Source: Gemmataceae bacterium
GTDB lineage: Bacteria > Planctomycetota > Planctomycetia > Gemmatales > Gemmataceae
DNA: 10,801 nucleotides
Direction: 5' to 3'
Assembly (NCBI GenBank): GCA_020847555.1
Contig: JADLBT010000182.1
Location: 1-10,801 of the forward strand
A model generated the notes under the pieces. It was not told where the DNA came from. It saw only the letters and a program-made list of their open reading frames with translations, and searched no databases. Shown here in pieces: positions 1 through 5,700 of the stretch (within the stretch, counting starts at the first letter, position 1; every line of letters begins with the position of its first letter). Both the position numbers and the translations under genes were made by a program.

Positions 1-15
1 CCCTGCGCACCGACA

Positions 16-113
16 CCCCGGGTAAATCAGACCCGGGGCGTATCCATGCGAGAGCACCGGATATACCGGGACGACGAAGGGAGTGCAAGTCCTGCCCAGC
101 CTGGGGTAGGCAG
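16..113. other. Cluster of inverted repeats downstream of yceH
   Basis: No gene is visible in the first 120 bases, but short inverted repeats are dense. A perfect 8-bp pair, CCCCGGGT at 16-23 and ACCCGGGG at 31-38, encloses a 7-base loop. CCGG at 57-60 pairs with CCGG at 66-69. CTGCC at 92-96 pairs with GGCAG at 109-113. The first hairpin lies about 80 bases past the yceH stop, so it could end or stabilise that transcript, but no T-run follows it on either strand and a classic intrinsic terminator is not supported. A structured RNA, or the edge of an element continuing left of the window, is possible. Confidence 0.4.
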
Positions 114-120
114 AACGTTT

Positions 121-903
121 TCACCCCCCCAACGCCTGCTTCAACGTGGCGAGTTGCTCCACCAGGCCGGTAACCTGCGCTTGCAGTGCCGCCACCGTCG
201 CCCGCAGGCTCCTTACTTCCTCATCGGCTTCCTGCAGCCGCGTCTCCAGAGCGCGCACCCAGTCTTCGCTCACCGAAGGGGTGGGCCGCGCGGGCGCAGC
301 CGACGGCTCCTCTTCTGCAGCCCCGGCGCTGTGCAGGGTGCGCAGCTTCTCCAGTTCCTGCGGGGCGTGGAACCCATGCGTCAGGACCGTACCGCGCTTC
401 CCCTCCGGCGTCAGGTAGACGACCAGCCGCCGCCCCTTGAGCGGCCTGAGGACCGCGCGCAGCGCGTCCAGGTCATCGACCGGCTCCATCCGGCTCGCCC
501 GGCCGCGGAGTTCGCCCTCCGTCTGCGGGCCGCGCAGCAGGAGTTCTGCCAGCACCGCGAGTTCGACCTTGCCGACGCCCAGGGCGTCGTACAGATTGTG
601 CCGCCAGCGGATCACGCGCCCGCCGGTGATCTTGATCGCGTACCCCCGCTGCTGGGATCGCTGGAGCGTCTCCTCGACGTCGTCCTCGGTCAGGTTCAGG
701 AGCGGATCCCGGTTCGACTTCTGGTTGCTGCCGGTGACGAGGGCGTTGACGCTCATCGGGTAGGCGTCCGGGGTGGTCTTCGCCTTCTCGATCAGCACGC
801 CCAGGACGCGCCGCTCTGCCACGTCGAGGACCGGCCAGGCTGGCACCGGCGGGGTCGGCGGAGAGAGTGCGGGAGAGGTGGGCGGGGACGCTTCCGAGGA
901 CAT
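121..903 (-). CDS. yceH: YceH family protein (DUF480), tandem winged-helix
   Basis: This 260-residue protein belongs to the DUF480/YceH family. Its molecular role is not established; the fold is a pair of winged helices, which suggests nucleic-acid or protein binding in the cytoplasm. The family signature is clear at residues 39-67: EKAKTTPDAYP, then NALVTGSNQKSNRDP. A second winged-helix region spans about 108-180 (VELAVLAELLLRGPQTEGEL, ending in LTHGFHAP). Residues 213-258 form a heptad-rich coiled coil (VRALETRLQEADEEVRSL and onward), as is usual in the family. The start at 903 is chosen because an AAGGAGGT Shine-Dalgarno sits at 907-914, just upstream; a longer in-frame extension to 1014 has no such site and a low-complexity sequence. 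The Pro/Ser-rich stretch at residues 5-24 is poorly conserved in character. It is divergent from the NusG-like gene. Confidence 0.93.
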   Translation of the reverse strand: MSSEASPPTSPALSPPTPPVPAWPVLDVAERRVLGVLIEKAKTTPDAYPMSVNALVTGSNQKSNRDPLLNLTEDDVEETLQRSQQRGYAIKITGGRVIRWRHNLYDALGVGKVELAVLAELLLRGPQTEGELRGRASRMEPVDDLDALRAVLRPLKGRRLVVYLTPEGKRGTVLTHGFHAPQELEKLRTLHSAGAAEEEPSAAPARPTPSVSEDWVRALETRLQEADEEVRSLRATVAALQAQVTGLVEQLATLKQALGG

Positions 904-906
904 GAG

Positions 907-914
907 ACCTCCTT
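907..914 (-). promoter_or_regulatory. Strong ribosome binding site of yceH
   Basis: Read on the minus strand this is AAGGAGGT, followed by CTC and the ATG at 903-901. It is nearly the full anti-16S complement at a short spacing. It decides the yceH start against the longer in-frame reading. Confidence 0.75.
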
Positions 915-1004
915 GAACTGAAGACCATCGGATCGGAAGGCGAGGACAGAGCGGAGAACGGACCGCCGATCGGTCGCGGCCGGTGGGCTTTACTTTCCTC
1001 TTCT

Positions 1005-1030
1005 CCCTCCTCACTGCTCACAGAGGAGGG
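1005..1030. other. Perfect 8-bp inverted repeat in the yceH leader
   Basis: CCCTCCTC at 1005-1012 and GAGGAGGG at 1023-1030 are exact reverse complements with a 10-base loop. If yceH is transcribed from near 1037, the hairpin would sit at the 5' end of its untranslated leader, about 100 bases before the start codon. It has no T-tract. It could be an mRNA-stabilising stem or an operator; nothing in the sequence decides between these. Confidence 0.4.
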
Positions 1031-1043
1031 GCCGCCGATTGTT

Positions 1044-1074
1044 ATCGTATCGCGCCCCTTCGGGGTGGCGTCAA
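1044..1074 (-). promoter_or_regulatory. Weak candidate promoter of yceH
   Basis: On the minus strand TTGACG (1074-1069) is followed, after 19 bases, by TACGAT (1049-1044). The -35 matches sigma70 consensus at 5 of 6 positions and the -10 at 4 of 6, but the spacing is long. Transcription would start near 1037 and give a leader of about 130 bases. This is only a motif match. Confidence 0.22.
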
Positions 1075-1130
1075 CGGGATTGTTGGGCCGGTCGCGCGTC
1101 CGGCGTGGCGTTCGGTTGCCGGCCGATTAT

Positions 1131-1159
1131 TTGACAGCCTCTCGCGCAGGCTTCATAGT
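1131..1159 (+). promoter_or_regulatory. Sigma70-like promoter of the NusG-like gene
   Basis: A perfect TTGACA at 1131-1136 is followed, with the optimal 17-base spacing, by CATAGT at 1154-1159 (4 of 6 matches to TATAAT). Transcription would begin at about 1166, giving a leader of roughly 44 bases before the ATG at 1210. This placement also argues against a GTG start at 1165, which would fall at the transcript start itself. Confidence 0.5.
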
Positions 1160-1209
1160 TCAGGGTGGAGCGCAAACACGACGCCGTGTTCCGGCCGAAG
1201 GATTCTGCC

Positions 1210-1779
1210 ATGCCCCTGTTGCCGCTGGAGCCGTTCCTGTACCCCGAGAACCTGCTCGCCCTCGCCCCGGCGTGTGGGGACGCTCGCTGGTGGGTGCTCC
1301 ACACTCGCCCCCGAGCCGAGAAGACGTTGGCGCGCCATCTCCTGAGCCGCGCCACCGGCTTCTTCCTGCCCCTGTACCAGCGGCAGTGGCGCAGCGGGGG
1401 GAAGGTGCGCTCCGCATACTTACCGCTCTTTCCCGGCTACCTTTTCCTCCACGGCGACGTCGAGGCCCGGCAGCGTGCCCTGGAAACCAGTACCGTCGTT
1501 CAGTCCCTGACCGTCCCCGACCAGGCGCGACTTCACGCCGACCTTGTCCGCGTGCATGCCCTGGCCACCTCCGGCACGGACCTCAGCGCGGAGGGCCGCC
1601 TGCGCCCCGGTACGCGCGTGCGCCTGATCGGCGGCCCGCTGGCCGGCCTGGAAGGGACCGTCCTGAAACAGGGAAAGAAGCTGCGGTTCGTCGTCGAGGT
1701 CGAGTTGTTGCAGCAGGGGGTGTCGGCCGAGGTCGAGAGCTGGATGCTCGAACCGCTCGCGGGCGGCGCCTCCTTTTGA
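1210..1779 (+). CDS. NusG/RfaH-like transcription elongation factor paralog (NGN-KOW)
   Basis: This 189-residue protein has the two-domain plan of NusG paralogs. Residues 26-115 are an NGN domain, with the opening WWVLHTRPRAEK, the FFLPLYQ strand and the LFPGYLFL motif (73-80). Residues 132-165 are a KOW domain (PGTRVRLIGGPLAGLEGTVL). Such proteins bind the RNA polymerase clamp; specialised members (RfaH, UpxY, LoaP types) reduce termination in long operons, often for polysaccharides. It lacks the tight sequence of housekeeping NusG, so a specialised paralog is favoured. The ATG at 1210 is preceded by GAAGGA with 9 bases between and lies downstream of a good promoter; GTG at 1165 is an alternative in the same frame. 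The gene appears monocistronic here: a convergent gene follows after 30 bases and no obvious target operon is in the window. Confidence 0.85.
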   Translation: MPLLPLEPFLYPENLLALAPACGDARWWVLHTRPRAEKTLARHLLSRATGFFLPLYQRQWRSGGKVRSAYLPLFPGYLFLHGDVEARQRALETSTVVQSLTVPDQARLHADLVRVHALATSGTDLSAEGRLRPGTRVRLIGGPLAGLEGTVLKQGKKLRFVVEVELLQQGVSAEVESWMLEPLAGGASF

Positions 1780-1809
1780 GGACAGGGCCAGCCCAGCAAG
1801 CTCGACGGT

Positions 1810-2085
1810 TCACGGCACCCAGACGGTGAACCCCTTCTCGGGTTCGTAGGTGAGTTCGCAATCCGTCCGGCCCTCGCTCTCCAGCCGGTCGAGCAGCTGT
1901 TCCGCTTGCCCCTTGGTCAACCCGGAGAAGCAGCGACCGGGCAGTTTTTCCGGCGCGTGCCCGAACCGTTCGGCCTGGTGCGGCCCGCGCAGGGGGTGCC
2001 GCCGCGCACGCCGGCACCACCAAATCAGCCCGCCCCCGACCAGTGCCAGTGCGCTGCCGAGCGCAACCATGACCGGAACGCTCAT
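1810..2085 (-). CDS. Small single-pass membrane protein, unknown function
   Basis: A 91-residue protein I do not recognise. Residues about 4-24 are a hydrophobic helix (VMVALGSALALVGGGLIWWC) followed directly by the basic stop-transfer RRARR, predicting an N-out, C-in single-pass inner-membrane anchor. There is no lipobox. The soluble tail contains a short helical segment (SGLTKGQAEQLLDRLES, about 54-70) followed by a strand-rich end (CELTYEPEKGFTVWVP), which looks like a small folded domain. The ATG at 2085 has only a weak GAGAT upstream; an internal ATG at 2070 would cut into the helix. It is convergent with the NusG-like gene (30-base gap) and lies just beyond the end of an IS remnant. Codon-position GC and domain-like architecture favour a real gene, but homologs would have to confirm it. 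Confidence 0.55.
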   Translation of the reverse strand: MSVPVMVALGSALALVGGGLIWWCRRARRHPLRGPHQAERFGHAPEKLPGRCFSGLTKGQAEQLLDRLESEGRTDCELTYEPEKGFTVWVP

Positions 2086-2130
2086 CGGTCTATCTCGTTC
2101 CCCTTCGGTCTGGCCTCAACCGTTATCTTA

Positions 2131-2520
2131 GAGTCTGTCCGGCGAGTTTTCACACCGCTTTCTGGAGTTTGCGTGGGTACTTAAAGGTAATTTCCCTCCT
2201 GGATGCATCTGGATGGAGGTGTTTCATCATATTATAGATGGTATTTATCTTAATAACTGCCTTGCTCGAACTGGGCAACCGCTCGCCGTCGCGGCTGTTA
2301 CGTCGGTATCGCCCCAGCCAGGCGGGGGCATTCGTCCTGGTCCAGTTTTTCCAGAACACGCGGGGCCGCTGTGCCGTCGTCACGCCAAACTTTGAAGTAG
2401 TCGTAGACCGTGCTCCTGGGAAGCAAATCATGGGACCACTGCGATTGTGGTAGAACCAGGTGTTGAGTACCTGGCGCATGTTCACTTCCCGCGGCCGGGT
2501 CGGTGCTGCACGCGGCTGCG
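2131..2520 (-). mobile_element. Remnant of an IS5-family insertion sequence
   Basis: The stretch 2131 to about 2520 carries the two ends of an IS5-type transposase reading frame and is visibly richer in A+T (especially 2160-2275) than the surrounding genes. The likely right end starts at 2131 with GAGTCTGTCCGGCGAGTTTT, which has the look of an IS terminal inverted repeat and lies just outside the transposase stop. No matching reverse-complement end was found on the other side up to the pabB start, so the left end is eroded or replaced. The outer limits are therefore approximate on the left. Confidence 0.6.
2150..2520 (-). pseudogene. IS5-family DDE transposase, internally deleted and frameshifted
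   Basis: Three pieces of one transposase are recognisable on the minus strand. The N-terminal DUF4096-like start (RPREVNMRQVLNTWFYHNRSG) runs from about 2515 to 2428. A shift of frame near 2430 then continues as QWSHDLLPRSTVYDYFKVWR and DDGTAAPRVLEKLDQ, ending in a stop near 2298. A third piece in the first frame (ERLPSSSKAVIKINTIYNMM, then PDASRREITFKYPRKL) is the usual C-terminus and stops at 2150. Roughly the middle of the protein, including the DDE catalytic core, is absent between the second and third pieces. It cannot encode an active transposase. Family assignment comes from recognising the N- and C-terminal motifs. Confidence 0.72.
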
Positions 2521-2528
2521 CCCGCCGC

Positions 2529-2534
2529 TATGAT
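2529..2534 (+). promoter_or_regulatory. Candidate -10 box for the pabB operon
   Basis: TATGAT matches the sigma70 -10 consensus at 5 of 6 positions and lies about 58 bases before the pabB start. The expected -35 position (about 2506-2511, CTGCAC) is poor. It is the best promoter-like motif between the IS remnant and pabB. Confidence 0.28.
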
Positions 2535-2592
2535 GAAGGGGTGGCAGTGGTGCCGCACCCACATCCCAAGGAGAGGACGAGTCGCAACACGC

Positions 2593-4053
2593 ATGGGAGC
2601 CCTGGTTCAGTATCCGGTCGCCGAACCCGCTCTGGCCCTGGTCGAGGAGGTCGCGCCCACACTTCAACCCTGGGATGTTTTCGAGCGGCTGCGCGGGCTG
2701 AAGCATGTGCTCTTTCTCGACCGCGCCCTCGCCCACCCGACGCTGGGCCGCTACTCGTTTTTGACCGCTGATCCATTCGACTGGATCGGCGCGCGCGGCC
2801 GCCGCGTCACCGTTGGAGCGGAAACCACCGAGTCCGCCGACCCGTTCGCGGTCCTGGCCGAGCGGCTGGCCGCGTACCGGACCGAGCCGATACCGGGCCT
2901 GCCGCCGTTTCAGGGCGGTGCCGCCGGCCTGTTCGGGTACGACCTGTGCCACCACGTCGAACGACTGCCGCGTCCCCGGTTCGATGAGTTCGCCGTCCCG
3001 GACCTGGCGGTCGGGTTGTACGACTGGGTCGTCGCCTTCGATCATGCGGCCGGCCGGGCGTGGCTGATCGCGACCGGCCTGCCGGAAACGAACCCTCGCC
3101 GCCGGCGCCAGCGCGCCGCCCGCCGGCTGGAGGAGATCCGGCGCCGACTGCGCTCCACACCCGCCCCGCCGCCGCCGTGGCGGCCGGGCCGGATGGTAGA
3201 GCGGTTGGCGTCGCAGTGGCCGGTCCCGGAGTTGGCCCCGCTGACGAGCAACTTCGACCGCGAAACCTATCTCGCGACCGTTCGCCGGGCCATCGAGTAC
3301 GTCCACGCTGGCGACTGTTTCCAGGTCAACGTCGCTCAGCGTCTGCTCGCCCCGGCAACCGTTCCGCCGGCCGAGCTGTACCGCCGCTTGCGCGAGCGCA
3401 ATGCGGCCCCATTCGCCGGTTACTTCGACCTGGGCGAGTTCGTCCTCGCCAGCGCCTCGCCGGAACGCTTTTTGCGGTTGACCGGAGACGAGGTCGAGAC
3501 GCGGCCGATCAAGGGCACGCGCCCGCGCGGTCGCACCCCCGAGGAAGACGAGGCCCGCGCCGAGGAGTTGCTGGCCAGCGCCAAGGACCGGGCCGAGAAC
3601 GTCATGATCGTGGACCTGCTCCGCAACGACCTGGGGCGGGTGTGCCGGTTCGGGTCGGTGCGCGTGCCCGCGGTCTGCCGGCTGGAGACGTATCGGTACG
3701 TTCACCACCTGGTTTCGGAAGTGCGCGGGCGGCTGCGCGAGGGGCTGGGGCCGATCGACCTGCTGCGGGCGGCGTTCCCGGGCGGATCGGTGACGGGCGC
3801 GCCGAAGGTGCGGGCGATGGAGATCATCGCCGAGCTGGAGCCGACGGCGCGCGGGCCGTACTGCGGTAGCCTCGGCTATCTGGGGTTCGACGGGACCGCC
3901 GACACGAGCATCCTGATCCGCACGTTCACGGTCGGGCGCGGCTGGGTGCAGTTCCCGGTCGGCGGCGGCATTGTCGCTGACTCGGTGCCGGAGCGCGAGT
4001 ACGAGGAAACCTGGCACAAGGCCGAGGGCCTGCTGCGGGCGCTGCGCGAATGA
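2593..4053 (+). CDS. pabB: Aminodeoxychorismate synthase component I (PabB)
   Basis: This 486-residue enzyme converts chorismate and ammonia (from a glutamine amidotransferase partner) to 4-amino-4-deoxychorismate, the precursor of p-aminobenzoate. An N-terminal anthranilate-synthase-I-type domain covers about residues 12-150 and the chorismate-binding domain about 215-482. Key motifs are TSNFDRETYLATVRRAIEYV, PIKGTRPRG, ENVMIVDLLRNDLGRV, GGSVTGAPKVRAMEII and the final PVGGGIVADSVPEREYEETW. Lys307 in PIKGT (codon 3511-3513) is the PabB-type nucleophile; anthranilate synthase (TrpE) has PIAGT, so PabB is favoured over TrpE. The ATG at 2593 is chosen because family similarity begins just after it; an AAGGAG lies 19 bases upstream (2568-2573), and in-frame ATGs at 2530 and 2533 are less likely. 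It overlaps the DUF447 gene by four bases. No PabA or PabC domain is fused and neither gene is in the window. Confidence 0.93.
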   Translation: MGALVQYPVAEPALALVEEVAPTLQPWDVFERLRGLKHVLFLDRALAHPTLGRYSFLTADPFDWIGARGRRVTVGAETTESADPFAVLAERLAAYRTEPIPGLPPFQGGAAGLFGYDLCHHVERLPRPRFDEFAVPDLAVGLYDWVVAFDHAAGRAWLIATGLPETNPRRRRQRAARRLEEIRRRLRSTPAPPPPWRPGRMVERLASQWPVPELAPLTSNFDRETYLATVRRAIEYVHAGDCFQVNVAQRLLAPATVPPAELYRRLRERNAAPFAGYFDLGEFVLASASPERFLRLTGDEVETRPIKGTRPRGRTPEEDEARAEELLASAKDRAENVMIVDLLRNDLGRVCRFGSVRVPAVCRLETYRYVHHLVSEVRGRLREGLGPIDLLRAAFPGGSVTGAPKVRAMEIIAELEPTARGPYCGSLGYLGFDGTADTSILIRTFTVGRGWVQFPVGGGIVADSVPEREYEETWHKAEGLLRALRE

Positions 4054-4646
4054 TCCTCGAAGGCATTGTCACCACGCTGTCCCCCGCCGGGGCGCTCAAC
4101 GTCGCGCCGATGGGGCCGCGCGTCGATGCGGCGATGGAACGGTTTGTGCTGCGGCCCTACCCGACGTCGCAGACCTATCGCAACCTGAAGGAACACGGTG
4201 AGGGGGTGCTGCACGTTACCGACGATGTTCTCCTGCTCGCCCGGGCAGCGCTCGGGCCGGTCGAGCCGCCTCCGCCGGTGTTCGCTGCCGAGCGCGTGCG
4301 CGGCTTCGTCCTGCGGGACGCCTGTCGGTATTATGAGTTCCGGGTCGCGACCCTCGACGACAGCCAGGAGCGCGTGCGTATCGAGGCCGAGGTGGTGTAC
4401 GCCGGCCGGTTGCGCGACTTCTTCGGGTTCAACCGGGCGAAGCACGCCGTCGTCGAGGCCGCCATCCTCGCCACGCGCACCGACTTCCTGCCGCTGGACG
4501 AGATCGCGGCGGAGTATCGCAAGCTGGCGGTCGTCGTGGACAAAACGGGCGGCGAGCAGGAGCGGCAGGCGTTCGCATTCCTGAAAGAGCAGGTGGACCG
4601 GGCCGCCCGCGCCAGGGCCGGACAGGAGAGGGGGGGACAATCATGA
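4050..4646 (+). CDS. DUF447 family protein, H4MPT-linked
   Basis: A 198-residue DUF447 protein. The family is found in methanogens and in bacteria using tetrahydromethanopterin, where it recurs beside pathway genes; its reaction is not known. As I recall, solved members have an FMN-binding split-barrel fold, so a flavin-linked step is plausible. Family hallmarks visible here are the N-terminal MILEGIVTTL, NVAPMGPR (17-24), the TYRNLKEHGEGVLHVTDD stretch (42-59) and the highly characteristic GFNRAKHAVVEAAILATR (126-143). The C-terminal tail is charged and Arg/Gly-rich. The start overlaps the pabB stop (ATGA, 4050-4053) with no Shine-Dalgarno, implying translational coupling; its stop overlaps the next start in the same way. 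The position between pABA formation and RFAP synthase supports a role in this pathway. Confidence 0.9.
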   Translation: MILEGIVTTLSPAGALNVAPMGPRVDAAMERFVLRPYPTSQTYRNLKEHGEGVLHVTDDVLLLARAALGPVEPPPPVFAAERVRGFVLRDACRYYEFRVATLDDSQERVRIEAEVVYAGRLRDFFGFNRAKHAVVEAAILATRTDFLPLDEIAAEYRKLAVVVDKTGGEQERQAFAFLKEQVDRAARARAGQERGGQS

Positions 4647-5635
4647 TCCGCATCACGACCGCGAGCCGGCTGCACTTCGGCCTGTTTACCCTGCCATCGG
4701 AGGGGGCGCCGCCGCACTGGCCGAACGCACTCGGCCAGGAGGTGCTGCCGGCCCGGCGCTTCGGCGGCGTCGGACTGATGGTGCGCGACCCGGGGCTGCG
4801 GCTGCGCGTCGAGGCGGCGGCCGAGTGGTCGGCAGAGGGGCCGCTGGCCGAGCGCGCCCTCGGGTTCGCCCGGCAGTTCGCCCACACCCTCGAAGTTCCG
4901 GGGCGACCGCAGCGCCTGACCGTCGAGGCCTGTCCGCCGGAGCACGTCGGGCTGGGCACGGGGACGCAACTCGGTCTGGCGGTGGCGCGAGCGCTGGCGG
5001 CGGCGTACGGGCTGGGCGGCGTCGATGCGACCGAGCTGGCGCGCCGGGTGGGGCGGGGCAAGCGATCGGCAGTAGGCATCCACGGGTTCGAGCGGGGCGG
5101 GTTCCTGGTCGAGGCGGGCAAGCGCGCCAGCGAGCCAGTTGCCCCGCTGGCGGCCCGGGCCGATTTCCCGGCGGCGTGGCGCGTCGTCCTGGTGTTGCCG
5201 CCGTGGGGCCAGGGGCTGCATGGGACGGCGGAGGGGCGGGCGCTGGCGTCGCTCAACGGCCACGGCTGGTCGCTGGCGAAGACCGACGCGCTGTGCCGGC
5301 TGGTGCTGCTCGGAATGCTGCCGGCGCTCGCGGAGCGCGACACGCGCGCCTTCGGTGAGGCGTTGCACGACTTCAACCGTCGCGTCGGCGAGGCGTTCCG
5401 CCCGGTCCAGGGCGGCGCGTACACGCACCCGCGCACCGTCGAGGTGGTGGAGTTCGTGCGCGGCCGGGGCGTGCCGGGGGTGGGACAGACCTCCTGGGGG
5501 CCGGGCGTCTTCGCGGTGGTCGGCGATGAGGGACAGGCAGACGACCTGGCTCACGCCGTCAGGCAGCAGTTCGGGCTCGACGCCGGGCAGATCGTCGTCA
5601 CCCCGGCGGCCAACCGCGGGGCTACGGTCGGCTAG
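4643..5635 (+). CDS. mptG: Beta-ribofuranosylaminobenzene 5'-phosphate synthase
   Basis: This 330-residue enzyme condenses p-aminobenzoate with phosphoribosyl pyrophosphate, releasing CO2 and pyrophosphate, to form beta-RFA-P, the first committed arylamine intermediate of (tetrahydro)methanopterin. It belongs to the GHMP-kinase-like superfamily. The family opening SRLHFGLF lies at 8-15. The glycine-rich phosphate-binding loop is PPEHVGLGTGTQLGLAVARA from residue 98. Other family segments are the ELARRVGRGKRSAVGIHGFE region, the GGFLVEAG motif and PPWGQGLHGTAE. The length is normal for the family. The ATG overlaps the DUF447 stop (ATGA, 4643-4646) and has a G-rich AGGAGAGGGGGG upstream (4624-4635). 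In bacteria this gene is a marker of H4MPT-dependent C1 metabolism, known from methylotrophs and planctomycetes. It closes the operon. Confidence 0.93.
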   Translation: MIRITTASRLHFGLFTLPSEGAPPHWPNALGQEVLPARRFGGVGLMVRDPGLRLRVEAAAEWSAEGPLAERALGFARQFAHTLEVPGRPQRLTVEACPPEHVGLGTGTQLGLAVARALAAAYGLGGVDATELARRVGRGKRSAVGIHGFERGGFLVEAGKRASEPVAPLAARADFPAAWRVVLVLPPWGQGLHGTAEGRALASLNGHGWSLAKTDALCRLVLLGMLPALAERDTRAFGEALHDFNRRVGEAFRPVQGGAYTHPRTVEVVEFVRGRGVPGVGQTSWGPGVFAVVGDEGQADDLAHAVRQQFGLDAGQIVVTPAANRGATVG

Positions 5636-5638
5636 GAA

Positions 5639-5662
5639 AGGGTTTGGAAACCCCTTCTCACC
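5639..5662. terminator. Possible weak bidirectional terminator hairpin
   Basis: In the gap between two convergent genes, GGGTT and AACCC form a short stem around a TGGA loop, extendable with a bulge by AA/TT pairs. On the minus strand it is followed by TTTCC, a very short T-run, and on the plus strand by CTTCTC. Its position suits ending both transcripts but the stem is short, so the call is weak. Confidence 0.28.
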
Positions 5663-5700
5663 GCTCGCGCGCGGCCGGTAGACAAGAGCAGTCCTGCCGC

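Noticed and set aside
75..120. Group II intron end or tRNA T-arm (GAGTGCAAGTCC resemblance)
   Set aside because: Only a short superficial likeness; no domain V hairpin, reverse transcriptase or cloverleaf could be found in the window.
46..921. Plus-strand open frame opposite yceH
   Set aside because: Shadow of yceH; no recognisable domain and no start signals.
2482..4017. Long minus-strand open frame opposite pabB
   Set aside because: High-GC shadow frame; the plus strand has all chorismate-binding motifs.
2593..4053. Anthranilate synthase TrpE for the pabB gene
   Set aside because: The PIKGT motif with Lys is the PabB form; TrpE has PIAGT. The context with RFAP synthase also fits pABA rather than tryptophan.
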